DNA from: HXMU1420-13 sp965249965
GTDB taxonomy: Bacteria > Bacteroidota > Rhodothermia > Balneolales > Balneolaceae
Direction: 5' to 3'
Length of the DNA stretch: 64,000 nucleotides
Assembly: GCA_965249965.1 (NCBI GenBank)
Contig: OZ252262.1
Coordinates: forward strand, 992,001-1,056,000
Shown here: positions 53,123-62,669 of the stretch, in pieces
Layout: the number at the start of each line of letters is the position of its first letter
How positions within the stretch are numbered: position 1 is the stretch's first letter
Notes under the pieces: model-generated
Databases searched by the model: none
Told to the model about the DNA's origin: nothing
The model's input: only the letters and a program-made list of their open reading frames with translations
Position numbers and translations under genes: made by a program

Positions 53123-54274
53123 TTGACTATCGAACAAAAAGAACGGGCATTACTATTTAAAAAAGAAACCATAGCTATTTGTGTTACTTTTTTTCTGATA
53201 GGCGCTTGTTTTGCTACCTGGGCGAGCCGTATTCCTGCGGTTCGGGATTCTGCCATGCTTATTCCCGTTACCTTGGGATATGTACTTTTAGCGAGAGGCT
53301 TGGGTTCTGTCATCATGCTCCCAATTTCAGCCGTTTTCGTTCAAAAACTTGGTCCAAGAAAGATGGCGCTAATTTCCGGTTGGGTAGTAGCGGTTTCACT
53401 AATACCGGTTGGTCTGGCTCCCGGTTGGGGAGTTTTAAGCGCAATCATGTTTGTTGCTGGTGCAGCTTTTGCCGTCTTTAATTTGTCGATAAATGCACTG
53501 GCTTCTAATCTAGAATCTCGCCTAGGAACTTCGAAAATGTCCATGATTCATTCATGGTTTGGAGTTGGAAATTTATCCGGAGCCGGCTTGGGTGCGCTTG
53601 CCTCCACACAGTCAATTTCGATACTTACACATTTCATTTTCTTTGCAATTATTATGGGCGGAATGCTTGGGTACTTTTTTCGGCATATCCCAACCGAAGA
53701 GGTTAAAAAAGAGGCCGTAAAGAAGGGATTTTATATCCCTGAGTTTGCCATAATTTGGTTAGGCGCTATTCTCTTTTTTGCTGCAACTATCGAGGCTAGC
53801 ACCATGAATTGGGTGGCATTATTTTATACTGATTTTCTAAATACACCCGAAAGTTTAGGGGCAGTAGGATATTTAGTATATGCCTCAGCGTTATTATTCA
53901 TGCGATTTTTTGGTGATAGATTGAGAAATAGATTTGGTGCTGGGAGGGTCATTTTTGCAGGAAGTTTAATTGCAGCAACCGGTATCCTGATTTCTGTAAA
54001 TGCCACTAACTTTATGATTTCAAGTATTGGATTTTTCTTGTTAGGTGGTGGGATTGCAACCGTATTTCCATTTGTATTTAGCGTAGCAGCAAAAAATAGC
54101 GCGCATGCATTAGCTGCAGTCATGATTTTTGGTGCTGTAGGAGAAATGCTTTCTCAGCCCGTAATGGGGTTTGTCGTCGACCGCTTTCAATTAGATGGCG
54201 GCTTTATTTTTATAGCAGTGGTAGTAGTATTAATGGGGACGCTGAGTTGGCGGGCGAAGTTGCTGAAAGAATAA
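53123..54274 (+). CDS. MFS transporter, YbjJ-like
   Basis: 383 aa with about 12 TM helices. The N-terminal signature GACFATWASRIPAVRD is typical of the YbjJ/MFS group. Other MFS marks: GPRKMALISGWVVAV, MIHSWFGVGNLSGAGLG, MRFFGDRLRNRFGAGRVIF (a motif A-like loop). Substrate unknown. The TTG start at 53123 fits the N-terminal hydrophilic lead (TIEQKERALLFKKE); no ATG precedes the first helix. A repeat element follows the stop. Confidence 0.9.
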   Translation: MTIEQKERALLFKKETIAICVTFFLIGACFATWASRIPAVRDSAMLIPVTLGYVLLARGLGSVIMLPISAVFVQKLGPRKMALISGWVVAVSLIPVGLAPGWGVLSAIMFVAGAAFAVFNLSINALASNLESRLGTSKMSMIHSWFGVGNLSGAGLGALASTQSISILTHFIFFAIIMGGMLGYFFRHIPTEEVKKEAVKKGFYIPEFAIIWLGAILFFAATIEASTMNWVALFYTDFLNTPESLGAVGYLVYASALLFMRFFGDRLRNRFGAGRVIFAGSLIAATGILISVNATNFMISSIGFFLLGGGIATVFPFVFSVAAKNSAHALAAVMIFGAVGEMLSQPVMGFVVDRFQLDGGFIFIAVVVVLMGTLSWRAKLLKE

Positions 54275-54282
54275 CAAACTTA

Positions 54283-54343
54283 GGTGGCTGAGCTTGTCGA
54301 AGCCACTTTGAAATGAAGGCCCTTCGACAGGCTCAGGAACCTT
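54283..54343. repeat. REP-like inverted repeat between convergent genes
   Basis: GAGCTTGTCGAAG (54290-54302) and CTTCGACAGGCTC (54322-54334) are inverted copies with one mismatch. GTGGC...GCCAC also brackets the left copy. This is the widespread 'TGAGCTTGTCGAAG' type intergenic repeat. It sits between the stops of the MFS gene (+) and the amylase gene (-), where it could also act as a two-way terminator. Confidence 0.8.
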
Positions 54344-54361
54344 CATTTATATCTCAATTAA

Positions 54362-56215
54362 TTACTCTAAATCCCAGATAGAGGTAGTCATGGCTGGTGC
54401 AATAAAATCAGCAGTTACATCAATCTTAGAGCCATCATGTACGCTGGTTCCGGTTGTAAAGTGATCCAGAATTTCCGCAAGAACATCGCGCGGAATAGTT
54501 ACATCTTCCTGATTTTGATTCATGATCACCATCACGTTTTGCTCATCATGCAATCGGAAATAGGCATAAATTCCATTTCTTGGAACAAAGTGAACTAAGC
54601 TGCCTTCATGTATGGCGATAGCATCTTTTCTCCAGTGATTCAAGGTTTTAGTAAACTCAAAAATCTCATTTTCCTTATCGGTGCGACCTTCTTCAGTAAA
54701 TACGGAGCGCTCATCTCCCGGCCAGCCGCCCGGCATATTTGGTCTGCGATGCTCATCATCTCCACCACGATATTCATGCCCCATCATTAACTCGTTGCCA
54801 TAGTAAATTTGCGGGATTCCTCGCGTGGTTAACAAAAAACTGTAAGCCATTTTGAACTTATTTTCGTCTTTGCCAAGGCGTTCGAAAATGCGATCCATAT
54901 CGTGGTTATCCATAAAAATTACATTCAGCATAGGATCGTCGTATAGGAAATCGTTGCCCAGTAAATTCCAGATTTGCGAGAGACCATTGTCCCAACCAAA
55001 ATTCTCATTTAATGCACGGTCTATAGTTTGTGCTAAGGGGAAATCTGTAACACTTGGCAGATGAGATTGATAACCGTCTTCTTTGTTGCCCAAATCATAT
55101 TGCCAAAAAGCTTCAGGTGCGGGATAGTTCAGCCAGGCCTCCCCCACAATATTAAAATTCGGGTATGCGGTAAGCACTTCATTAGCCCATCGTGCCATGT
55201 AATCTTTGTCGGGAAACACATAGGTGTCCATCCTGATACCATCAATCCCCGAGAATTCAATCCACCAAATGGTGTTCTGAATGAGGTAATCGGCAAGAAT
55301 TGTATTGTTCTGATTTAAATCCGGCATCTCTTTTACAAACCATCCTTTTTCCAACTGATTGCTGTCGAATTCAGAGGCATATGGATCGGAAGCAACAGGA
55401 CCGCGATAACTAGTCTGACCATATTCCTCCCAGCTGTGCACCCAATCAGAGGTAGGTAAGTCCTGCATCCACCAATGTTGATCTCCGATATGATTGTGAA
55501 TCATGTCCATAATCACTTTCATACCTTCCGCATGAGCTGCATCCACCAGGTTTTTATATTCCTGATTGGTTCCAAGTCTGCGATCAACACGATACATATC
55601 GGTAGCAGCATAGCCATGATACCCACCGTATTCGGGTGTCATGTCATTTTCGAAAATTGGCATTAACCAAATGGCCGTCATGCCCTGTTCTTTGATATAA
55701 TCCAGATGATCCATCACCCCTTGTAAATCACCACCTTGGCGGCGTTCAGGATTAGTAACGTCTGCAGATTCAAGCATTCCTTCTATGGAATCATTATCCG
55801 GATTTCCATTGGCAAATCGATCCGGCATCATCAGGTAAATCAAGTCAGAAGCATCAAAACCCATGTGCTTGCCTTCCGTTGAAGAACGTGGCATCAACTC
55901 AAATTCAACATTTATACGATCACGGCGGCCTTTCTGAAGCTCAATTTCCATTGTGCCCGGGGTAGCGTTTTCCGAAACGTTGAGGTAAAGAAAAAGATAA
56001 TTCTTTGAGTCCACCGCAAGTTGTTGAGTGATTTCAACGCCGGGGTAATCCAGTGTAGCTCGGTATTCTCCAAGATTTTCCCCATATAATTGAATTTGTA
56101 ACTCCTGAACGGGCATGTTGGTCCACCAGAATGGAGGTTCCATTATTTCTACCTGAGCGGTTACGTTCGTGATGAATAGAAAGGCAGCAATTACTGCCAT
56201 AAATACGTTCTTCAT
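54362..56215 (-). CDS. Secreted GH13 alpha-glucan hydrolase (neopullulanase/cyclomaltodextrinase-like)
   Basis: 617 aa. Signal peptide about 1-20 (MKNVFMAVIAAFLFITNVTA). An N-terminal Ig-like domain (about 25-120, PPFWWTNMPVQELQIQLYG, as in SusA-like cyclomaltodextrinases) leads to the catalytic barrel: DHLDYIKEQGMTAIWLMP, MKVIMDMIHNHIGDQHWW, FSGIDGIRMDTYVFPD (nucleophile Asp), FNIVGEAWLN (acid-base Glu), NVIFMDNHDMDRIFER (Asp), IPQIYYGNE. It acts in the periplasm or outside, on starch-type oligomers. No susCD genes are near. Confidence 0.95.
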   Translation of the reverse strand: MKNVFMAVIAAFLFITNVTAQVEIMEPPFWWTNMPVQELQIQLYGENLGEYRATLDYPGVEITQQLAVDSKNYLFLYLNVSENATPGTMEIELQKGRRDRINVEFELMPRSSTEGKHMGFDASDLIYLMMPDRFANGNPDNDSIEGMLESADVTNPERRQGGDLQGVMDHLDYIKEQGMTAIWLMPIFENDMTPEYGGYHGYAATDMYRVDRRLGTNQEYKNLVDAAHAEGMKVIMDMIHNHIGDQHWWMQDLPTSDWVHSWEEYGQTSYRGPVASDPYASEFDSNQLEKGWFVKEMPDLNQNNTILADYLIQNTIWWIEFSGIDGIRMDTYVFPDKDYMARWANEVLTAYPNFNIVGEAWLNYPAPEAFWQYDLGNKEDGYQSHLPSVTDFPLAQTIDRALNENFGWDNGLSQIWNLLGNDFLYDDPMLNVIFMDNHDMDRIFERLGKDENKFKMAYSFLLTTRGIPQIYYGNELMMGHEYRGGDDEHRRPNMPGGWPGDERSVFTEEGRTDKENEIFEFTKTLNHWRKDAIAIHEGSLVHFVPRNGIYAYFRLHDEQNVMVIMNQNQEDVTIPRDVLAEILDHFTTGTSVHDGSKIDVTADFIAPAMTTSIWDLE

Positions 56216-56322
56216 GAGTGTTTGATTAGGCTAGAATTCATGTCCCAGATAATAACTATCCCATCAAACAGAATCTTATGTAAGTGCTTACATTTTACAT
56301 CTGAATCAGAATGGGCGAAACT

Positions 56323-56859
56323 CTATTCTGCTACCGAGAACTCTAAAGTTTGCGCGTCGATACCAGAGTAACTCATGTTAAGGATAAAAGAGGGGCAATC
56401 TGAAGAGCCAAACTCCACAGAGCCATCCGCTAACATAGTGTAAGCGCCGGTTCTGTTTAAGGTAATATCAACCTCAAATTCATAGTTACCAGTTTCTGTA
56501 TTGAATGGCATTTCAAACCAGGTGGAGTATTTACCCTGACTCCCTTTTTTGAAAGTCATTGTGTTATCCTGGAATAAATCGCCCTTTCCTTCCCAGGAAA
56601 TTAACTGCAATAGCCCAGATTCATCCCCTGTTGATTCTAAAAAATTAACGGGCTCCCCGTAATATTCATTGGAAGCAGGAACAGTTACACGAACAGTTAG
56701 AATATCACCCGCTGTATATGAATCTTGAATGGGTGAGACAGAAATTAAAGGTACATAACTGTTTACTTCCCAGTTTTCCTGAACGGCACATTCATCTTCA
56801 AAGCATTGTGTGGCTAGTAAATACGGACAAAGAATGAGCAGTGATAATATTCGCTTCAT
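56323..56859 (-). CDS. Secreted or lipoprotein-like protein, unknown function
   Basis: 178 aa from the ATG at 56857-56859 (MKRILSLLILCPYLLATQCFEDE), a plausible signal peptide; the Cys after LLATQ could be a lipobox cysteine. The longer frame to 56973 adds 38 residues without signal character. The mature part is beta-rich (SYTAGDILTVRVTVPASN, GNYEFEVDITLNRTGAYTM) with two further Cys residues (DECAVQ, SSDCPSF). No family recognised. It is 107 bases upstream of the amylase gene on the same strand. Confidence 0.72.
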   Translation of the reverse strand: MKRILSLLILCPYLLATQCFEDECAVQENWEVNSYVPLISVSPIQDSYTAGDILTVRVTVPASNEYYGEPVNFLESTGDESGLLQLISWEGKGDLFQDNTMTFKKGSQGKYSTWFEMPFNTETGNYEFEVDITLNRTGAYTMLADGSVEFGSSDCPSFILNMSYSGIDAQTLEFSVAE

Positions 56860-57062
56860 GATGGATAGTTCCCAAAGATTTATAGTTCGGATAACATACG
56901 ATCCAAAGATTTTAATATTGCGATGATCTTGCAATTTTTCATGATCAGGTACCATGGAAATAAATTTAGGCACCTCTAAAACATTTTAATAGATTTCCGT
57001 AACAGGTTTATGAACGAAAGTTTAAGGGCTTTTCTATTGATGGGCACAAATATCCAGGTACA

Positions 57063-57851
57063 ATGAGTAACGATCGATTATATACAGAAAAAGAAATAAG
57101 TAAAATTTTAAAACGGGCTGGTGAAATCCAAGCTGCTGAAAGAGAGAAGGTCACCATTGGACTGTCGTTAGAAGAAATACAGCAACTAGCAGAGGAAGTT
57201 GGGCTTGAACCTGATATTATCGCATCCGTTGCCGAGTATATTGATGTGGAACCGGAAAAGGAAGAGACTGGTTTTTTTGCTTCTTTATTGATGCCTACAA
57301 AGATAGATGTTGAGCAGGTAATTCAAGGTGAAATTACAGAAGAAGACTGGCCCGAAATTGTTTCATTGATTGAACGTACCGCGGCTAAATCCGGAGCTTC
57401 ATCTCAAATTGGTCGAATGCTTGAATGGACATCGGATTCCAAGCATTCTATACATAAATTATCGGTTATTCCCGGTGATAATCAGACCAAGGTTATTTTT
57501 CAGGGTACATTTACTCAACTAGCTTTAGCCTGGACGTTACCCATACTGATAAATGTTGGAGTATGGGCGTTTCTTCTCGGAATCATCAACTTGGGTATGG
57601 TGGGAATCCCAATTGGAATTGGGGTAGTATTTGCAACCTATCTTATCATATTAAGTGGGTTTAAAAACCATATGCGAAAGAAAAAGCAATCTATAAAGTC
57701 GATGTTTGCAAAGTTGAAAGGGGTGGTGACAGCAAATGGTTCAAAAAAAGGGCAGAAAACTAATCGGTCTACATCTGAACGCATTAACATTTCGGAGGCT
57801 ATGGATGTACAAATTGAAACTAAATCCCCGGATCGTAAAAGGGTGCGATAG
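57063..57851 (+). CDS. Two-TM membrane protein, paralogue-like to the one at 24650
   Basis: 262 aa. N-terminal helical unit (TEKEISKILKRAGEIQAAERE, then LEEIQQLAEEVGLEPDIIASVAEYID), a middle region (about 75-155) with beta character, two TM helices (about 158-180 and 182-203), a basic stretch (KNHMRKKKQS) and a polar tail. The order of parts matches the 24650 protein, though the sequences are diverged. Function unknown; the N-terminal unit may be a helical adaptor. ATG 57063 is the only sensible start. Confidence 0.78.
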   Translation: MSNDRLYTEKEISKILKRAGEIQAAEREKVTIGLSLEEIQQLAEEVGLEPDIIASVAEYIDVEPEKEETGFFASLLMPTKIDVEQVIQGEITEEDWPEIVSLIERTAAKSGASSQIGRMLEWTSDSKHSIHKLSVIPGDNQTKVIFQGTFTQLALAWTLPILINVGVWAFLLGIINLGMVGIPIGIGVVFATYLIILSGFKNHMRKKKQSIKSMFAKLKGVVTANGSKKGQKTNRSTSERINISEAMDVQIETKSPDRKRVR

Positions 57852-57930
57852 TGCGGTATGTTTTGAGAACAGGATTAGTAATGATGCGAATTGTTTTTAA
57901 CGAGCCATTTGTACCATGTTGAACTGAATT

Positions 57931-58365
57931 TTATTCTTCATAGATGTCAAATTTGGCTGAAATCGATTTCATCAATTCAGCATTAGAAAAATCATCTTGT
58001 GTCATGGTAGAAAGCTGTTCTAAGAAAACATCAAATCGACCATCTTTGAAAATAGTAAGCATCTTACCACCATCTTCACATTTAGCTTCATGCCAAACAT
58101 TTGGGGCTACCGTAATCGTGTCTCCTGGTTTTAACACAACCGTTTCATCATCAAAAATCAATTCCATTTCACCTTCAATCATATAAAACACTTCGGTCAT
58201 TATTTTGTGATGATGTCTTTTTAAATGGAATCCGGGTTTAATGGTATCCTCTATGAGGCACAATTCTCCGTTTGTGTCTTTTGAAGAAACTTTGATAAAG
58301 CAATGATCCTGTGAGTAATTGTAATTTTCTCCTTGTCCACGAGCCACATATTTTTTTGATCTCAT
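57931..58365 (-). CDS. Cupin-domain protein
   Basis: 144 aa, single cupin-2 barrel. Motif 1 HLKRHHHKIMTEVFYMIEGEMEL (His-His...Glu), motif 2 PGDTITVAPNVWHEAKCED (His). These metal ligands (HxH, E, H) are complete. N-terminal CFIKVSSKD and a C-terminal helical tail. It could be an isomerase, dioxygenase or sensor; no partner gene indicates which. It is convergent with the gene at 57063. Confidence 0.88.
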   Translation of the reverse strand: MRSKKYVARGQGENYNYSQDHCFIKVSSKDTNGELCLIEDTIKPGFHLKRHHHKIMTEVFYMIEGEMELIFDDETVVLKPGDTITVAPNVWHEAKCEDGGKMLTIFKDGRFDVFLEQLSTMTQDDFSNAELMKSISAKFDIYEE

Positions 58366-58504
58366 AACGTTTATTGAGTGTAAAAGTCTTAGAAAGTTAC
58401 GGTAGGTGGGGTTCCAAACTACTAGTTCAGTTTACTTTGGCACTTGATTTATTCATTATCATTTGGACCAGCGTTTAAACGGTTAATTTTTTTGATAATT
58501 GAAT

Positions 58505-59824
58505 TTAATTCTTTCTTGAAGCAGGATATCTGTTTTCTCCCATTATCCAATCCAGAGTTTCATATATGTTGTTTTCTTTGTTTTTGAATTCTAAAACAAC
58601 CCAGCTCTGTATATAGAAGAATTTGTTACCACCTATTGGAATCAATTTGTCAAAACTGTTTCGTCCTGGTGCTCCATAACCCAAATAATCATCGATGACC
58701 TTTACTTCTCCTACAGGCCCAAATCCAAAATCATAAGTACCCGCATAATCTTTCAAATCCTCAACAGAAACTTTTATTTCCTGACTTAAATAGTTTTCCG
58801 GGACTTCATAACTTTCGCCTGAATAAATTTTATAAATATCATCAGCTATAGGCAACGCAATATTTGAATAATGATTCCCAAGAATTATAACTGTGATGTC
58901 TTGATTAATTCTATGTGTTATCTGGTGACAGAAACCCTGCACCCTTCCATTAGCAGTAAATAATCTTTCTCCTTCGATATCACCAAAATTAGGTAATTCA
59001 TTTAAGGTTGATTTCAATACCTCACCATTTAATAGCTTTTGTATGAATCTGTTTAAATCCTCAGAAGTAGAATAAAGCGAGCCTCCACCAATTTTTATAT
59101 CCATATTTACGTATTCAGCATTTATCAAATGCCCCAATTCATTGAACATGTAACCTTTGGCCCGATTTTCAATGATCTCTGTTTCATCGTCTATACCGGT
59201 ATCATGTAAGTCTAATGGTTTAAATATCTCTTCATTTAGATAAGATTCATAAGTCAAACCACTAAGTTGTTCAATAATAAAAGCCAAAAGTACATATCCT
59301 GAGTTGCTGTATCTATATCGGAAGCCAGGTTCAAATTCTAAAGGTTTATTTTTGAACAAATCGATGACATCCTCGATTCGATAATCAAACTTTATAAGCT
59401 CATTATAATTTGGAAAGCTATTCAAGTGTGGTACTCCAGAACGGTGAGTTAATAGTTGCCTTACACTAATTTCATTCCCTCTTGGGTAGTCTGGAATGAA
59501 AGCGGTTAACTTATCTTCTAAAGAGAGTTGATTATTTTCGACAAGCTTTAAGATTGCGACTTCTGTAAAGACCTTTGAGATAGACGCGATTCGAAACTTA
59601 GTTTGTGCAGTATTCGGGGTTTCCCATTCCCTATCGGCATAGCCATATGATCTTTGAATAATGGGTTGGCCACTTTGATAAATCGAGATTACACCACTCC
59701 ACGCATCCATTTCTAAATAAGGAATAACATATTCGTCAATTTTAGATTCTAATAAACCTATTTGCTGAGCAAAGCCAGATTGAAAAAAGAAAATTACAAT
59801 TAATAAAGAGATTAATTTTTTCAT
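58505..59824 (-). CDS. Serine beta-lactamase-family hydrolase (class C/PBP-like), secreted
   Basis: 439 aa. Signal peptide about 1-20 (FFFQSGFAQ). Motif FRIASISKVFTEVAIL holds SxxK (Ser81, Lys84), followed by LLTHRSGVPHL and RYRYSNSGYVLLAFIIEQL (YSN). The third motif (KTG/HxG) is not obvious by eye; GFCHQI could serve (HQI in place of HTG). The C-terminal part (about 330-439) is a beta domain of the kind following esterase or peptidase members. Likely an envelope esterase, peptidase or DD-peptidase and not an antibiotic-resistance enzyme. Confidence 0.88.
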   Translation of the reverse strand: MKKLISLLIVIFFFQSGFAQQIGLLESKIDEYVIPYLEMDAWSGVISIYQSGQPIIQRSYGYADREWETPNTAQTKFRIASISKVFTEVAILKLVENNQLSLEDKLTAFIPDYPRGNEISVRQLLTHRSGVPHLNSFPNYNELIKFDYRIEDVIDLFKNKPLEFEPGFRYRYSNSGYVLLAFIIEQLSGLTYESYLNEEIFKPLDLHDTGIDDETEIIENRAKGYMFNELGHLINAEYVNMDIKIGGGSLYSTSEDLNRFIQKLLNGEVLKSTLNELPNFGDIEGERLFTANGRVQGFCHQITHRINQDITVIILGNHYSNIALPIADDIYKIYSGESYEVPENYLSQEIKVSVEDLKDYAGTYDFGFGPVGEVKVIDDYLGYGAPGRNSFDKLIPIGGNKFFYIQSWVVLEFKNKENNIYETLDWIMGENRYPASRKN

Positions 59825-60006
59825 TAAAACAGCTATTACTTATTTGGAATAATTAAACACAACATAAGAAAAAGGCGCACTCAGTTCATATTGTTCCTTA
59901 CGTTTATACCACTATAAAGAGCAATATTATAAAAAAATGGAGTGGCATAATTCCATGTATACTCTACTAAATGCAGTAACTGTAGTTATGATTACAACTC
60001 TATTCG

Positions 60007-61119
60007 TTAATCTTTTGTCTCTAGTTCCTTCCACCAAAAGTCATTATTCACTTTATCACCAAAAGTGATGGTTTGTCCCAATTTCGGAGTCACATAATTG
60101 ATGCCGGCATCTTCAGCATATTCAACGGTAAGATTGATAGGTTCAAACCAATCGTGATAGGAAAGCGCAAAGGTTCCCCAATGAATTGGAAATAATAACG
60201 CTGAATTAAGATCCTGAGCCGCTTTTATCGAATACTCGGTATGCATATGGATATCTCGCCAGCCGGCATCATCGCCGTAATCGCCCACTTTAATAAAAGC
60301 GATGTCAATTGAACCGAAACGTTCACCAATGTCCTTGAAATGTGGCGCATAGCCGGAATCACCAGAGTGGTAGATTTTATGATCCTGACTTTCAATTAAC
60401 CAGGAAGTCCAAAGGGTGGAATTATTCATTCCTGTGCGACCCGAATAATGCCTCGCAGGCAAACAATGGATGGTGAAATCCTCAATTTCGACCGACTCAT
60501 TCCAATCCATTTCAAATATTTGATCATCGGGAATTTCCCAACGTTGTAGATGTGCTTTGATTCCCAATCCAACAAAAAATCTAGTTCCATTTTTTGCTAA
60601 CTCAACCACTGATTTCATGTCTAAATGATCGAAGTGATCGTGGGAGATGGTTACAAAATCAATAGATGGAAGTTCATTGGCTCGCAACGCAGGTGGATTG
60701 AAACGTTCTGGTGCCACCATTTTTACGGGAAAAGCAAGGTCGGAAAGCATGGGATCAGTCATTATTCGCTTTCCATCCATTTCAACATAAACGGCGGCAT
60801 GACCAAACCAGGTTGCATTAAGTCCGGCGCCAACCGAATCAGCAATGATAGGTACATCCTGTGGAAAAAGAACCGGAGATTTCCTGATTTCATCGCCCCG
60901 CATTTCTTGAATGCTTGTCCAAATATTTCCCGGAATTTGAGGTGGGTCATTTTCAAAATGGTCGCCATTATACTGTGGTGATTGCAATGCTTTTTCCAAA
61001 CTCTCCCCTTCAAGCTCTCCACCGAATTCAACATTGCTGAGAATAATTTTTACGGCGATAAATAAACTGATCCCAAGAACCAGGATCACAATAGATGAAT
61101 ATTTTAGGAAACGTCTCAT
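60007..61119 (-). CDS. MBL-fold metal-dependent hydrolase, NAPE-PLD/UlaG-like
   Basis: 370 aa. An N-terminal TM or signal anchor (about 7-29, YSSIVILVLGISLFIAVKII) precedes the MBL domain: LNATWFGHAAVYVEMDGKRIMTDPMLSD, ISHDHFDHLDMKSV (HxHxDH), CLPARHYSGR (His), IYHSGDSGYA (bridging Asp), FPIHWGTFAL (His). All ligands are there. Similar proteins include NAPE-type phospholipases and L-ascorbate-6-P lactonase-like enzymes. It diverges from the ECF sigma gene across 112 bases. Confidence 0.92.
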   Translation of the reverse strand: MRRFLKYSSIVILVLGISLFIAVKIILSNVEFGGELEGESLEKALQSPQYNGDHFENDPPQIPGNIWTSIQEMRGDEIRKSPVLFPQDVPIIADSVGAGLNATWFGHAAVYVEMDGKRIMTDPMLSDLAFPVKMVAPERFNPPALRANELPSIDFVTISHDHFDHLDMKSVVELAKNGTRFFVGLGIKAHLQRWEIPDDQIFEMDWNESVEIEDFTIHCLPARHYSGRTGMNNSTLWTSWLIESQDHKIYHSGDSGYAPHFKDIGERFGSIDIAFIKVGDYGDDAGWRDIHMHTEYSIKAAQDLNSALLFPIHWGTFALSYHDWFEPINLTVEYAEDAGINYVTPKLGQTITFGDKVNNDFWWKELETKD

Positions 61120-61231
61120 TGTATATAATGATGAATTTTGAACAAAGATAAAATCTTATGCGACTTTTCCTCATCTTGCTGTGTCTTATGGTTGAATGCG
61201 CGCATAACCATGAATTCCAAACTTTGATGAG

Positions 61232-61831
61232 TTGACTAATTCTGATTTCACCCACTTACTTAAACCCCATTATAACGATGCTGTTAATTACTGCAGGGCG
61301 TTATGTGCAGGACAGGATCAAGTTGAGACGGAAGAAATCTTACAGCAATCGCTGCTTAAAGCTTTCGAGAAAGTTGATAGCCTGAAGAATCCTGAAGTAT
61401 TTAAGAATTGGTTGTTTCAGATTATCACAAATAGCTTTTATAATGCTGTTCGACGACCATTTTGGAAACGGTTTGTATCGCAAAACAATGTAATTGAAGG
61501 CAAAGATTTCAACATCTATGCAGCTGATTATTTTGATGAAAACCAATTGTTGATAGCGGCTCTATCACGGTTAGAAGCTAAAGAGCGCTCGGCAATTCTT
61601 CTCTTCGAGATAGGAGGTTTTTCGATCAAAGAAATAACAAATATCCAACAGGAGAAAAGCGAGTCGGCCATTAAAAGCAGGTTGAGTAGAACACGATTAA
61701 AGTTGAAGGAAATCATGGAAAAACTTGAGGAGGAATTTCCTCATCAAACAAACATACAATCACTTAAAACGAGCGATCTGTACCATGAGACTTCTGAACT
61801 TATTAACCAATACAAATCGATGGGAGGATAG
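61232..61831 (+). CDS. ECF-type RNA polymerase sigma factor
   Basis: 199 aa. Region 2: YNDAVNYCRALCAGQDQVETEEILQQSLLKAFEKVDSLKNPEVFKNWLFQII, with the ECF W/L-x-FxI pattern. Region 4: LSRLEAKERSAILLFEIGGFSIKEITNIQQEKSESAIKSRLSRTRLKLKEIM (helix-turn-helix). The TTG start at 61232 begins MTNSDFTHLLKPHYNDA; an upstream ATG at 61227 stops after two codons. The next gene begins 4 bases after the stop, with its SD GGAGG inside this gene's end, so it is translationally coupled; this is the usual sigma/anti-sigma layout. Confidence 0.92.
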   Translation: MTNSDFTHLLKPHYNDAVNYCRALCAGQDQVETEEILQQSLLKAFEKVDSLKNPEVFKNWLFQIITNSFYNAVRRPFWKRFVSQNNVIEGKDFNIYAADYFDENQLLIAALSRLEAKERSAILLFEIGGFSIKEITNIQQEKSESAIKSRLSRTRLKLKEIMEKLEEEFPHQTNIQSLKTSDLYHETSELINQYKSMGG

Positions 61832-61835
61832 AGTT

Positions 61836-62633
61836 ATGAACGAATCTGAAGCATTTAAATCTTTAAAAAATCATGACCATTCGACTTCGTTTGAAGGTTT
61901 GGGTCCCTGGTTAGATCAACAATCTAAAGGACCAAATCCTATGAATAATATCTATAAATTTGCCGCCTCGTTACTTATAACGGCGCTAGTGTTAGTGGCA
62001 TGTACCATGCCAGTACAAACCGAAGAAGAAATCGGGTACATGATTCGTGGTTTAACGGAAGAAACTCCGGAAATGGGTAAAAGTAAGCTAGCCGGATTGT
62101 CGGGAATTGATTTAGCCGAGTTACAATTTATTTCAGTACTTCATGAGAAAATTCACGAAGATGGCTCACATTCAGAAGCTTTAGAAATGTCTGAAGTAGT
62201 GCTCATTTTGCCGGAATCAAATCATAATGCAGCCATACAGAAAGCGGAAGCACTACAAGCGGTTATTTCTTTTTCGCAGTTAGATATATTGCCTATCGAG
62301 GAAACGGTTGAGCGGACGTTTTTCGAAAGCACCTTAAAAAACACATTCGATGTAAAGATTGATCCTGATTTGAGCGAAGCGGAGATTGCTGCAAAGATTA
62401 ATGTTTTTCTACATGAGAATTCCTCGATTACCGAAACCATAGAAATCAAAAAAGATCCAAATGGAAATAAACATGCTGTTTTCGTTTTTGAGATGGGAGA
62501 AGATGGAAAGTTCGAAGTAAAACGCGATATAGAGCAACTTTATAATGATCTGACTCCTGAAAATAATGAGTTTATCCTTGAAGAAGATGTTAAAGAAATG
62601 AAAGAAGAACGTCAGAAGAGAGACGATCAATAA
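61836..62633 (+). CDS. Putative membrane-bound anti-sigma factor or sigma-linked membrane protein
   Basis: 265 aa from ATG 61836, which has a strong SD (GGGAGGATAG). The longer frame from 61725 lies inside the sigma gene. The first 45 residues are cytoplasmic-type (MNESEAFKSLKNHDHSTSFE), then one TM (about 42-60, IYKFAASLLITALVLVAC; the Cys at its end looks like a lipobox by chance or design), then an acidic extracytoplasmic domain (VQTEEEIGYMIRG...). No zinc-binding HxxxCxxC motif. Adjacent coupling with the sigma gene is the main argument for an anti-sigma role. Confidence 0.75.
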   Translation: MNESEAFKSLKNHDHSTSFEGLGPWLDQQSKGPNPMNNIYKFAASLLITALVLVACTMPVQTEEEIGYMIRGLTEETPEMGKSKLAGLSGIDLAELQFISVLHEKIHEDGSHSEALEMSEVVLILPESNHNAAIQKAEALQAVISFSQLDILPIEETVERTFFESTLKNTFDVKIDPDLSEAEIAAKINVFLHENSSITETIEIKKDPNGNKHAVFVFEMGEDGKFEVKRDIEQLYNDLTPENNEFILEEDVKEMKEERQKRDDQ

Positions 62634-62641
62634 TATCTAAG

Positions 62642-62667
62642 AAGAGAAGGGCTTTATCCCTTCTCTT
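62642..62667. terminator. Terminator between convergent genes
   Basis: AAGAGAAGGG, loop CTTTAT, CCCTTCTCTT: a 10-bp perfect stem. Short T-runs on both sides (TTTAT on +, TTCTT on -). It separates the sigma-linked gene from the convergent hydrolase. Confidence 0.75.
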
Positions 62668-62669
62668 TA

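Noticed and set aside
58505..59824. Antibiotic-resistance beta-lactamase
   Set aside because: The SxxK and YxN motifs are shared with esterases and peptidases; the third motif is not convincing and a C-terminal extra domain fits the hydrolase group.
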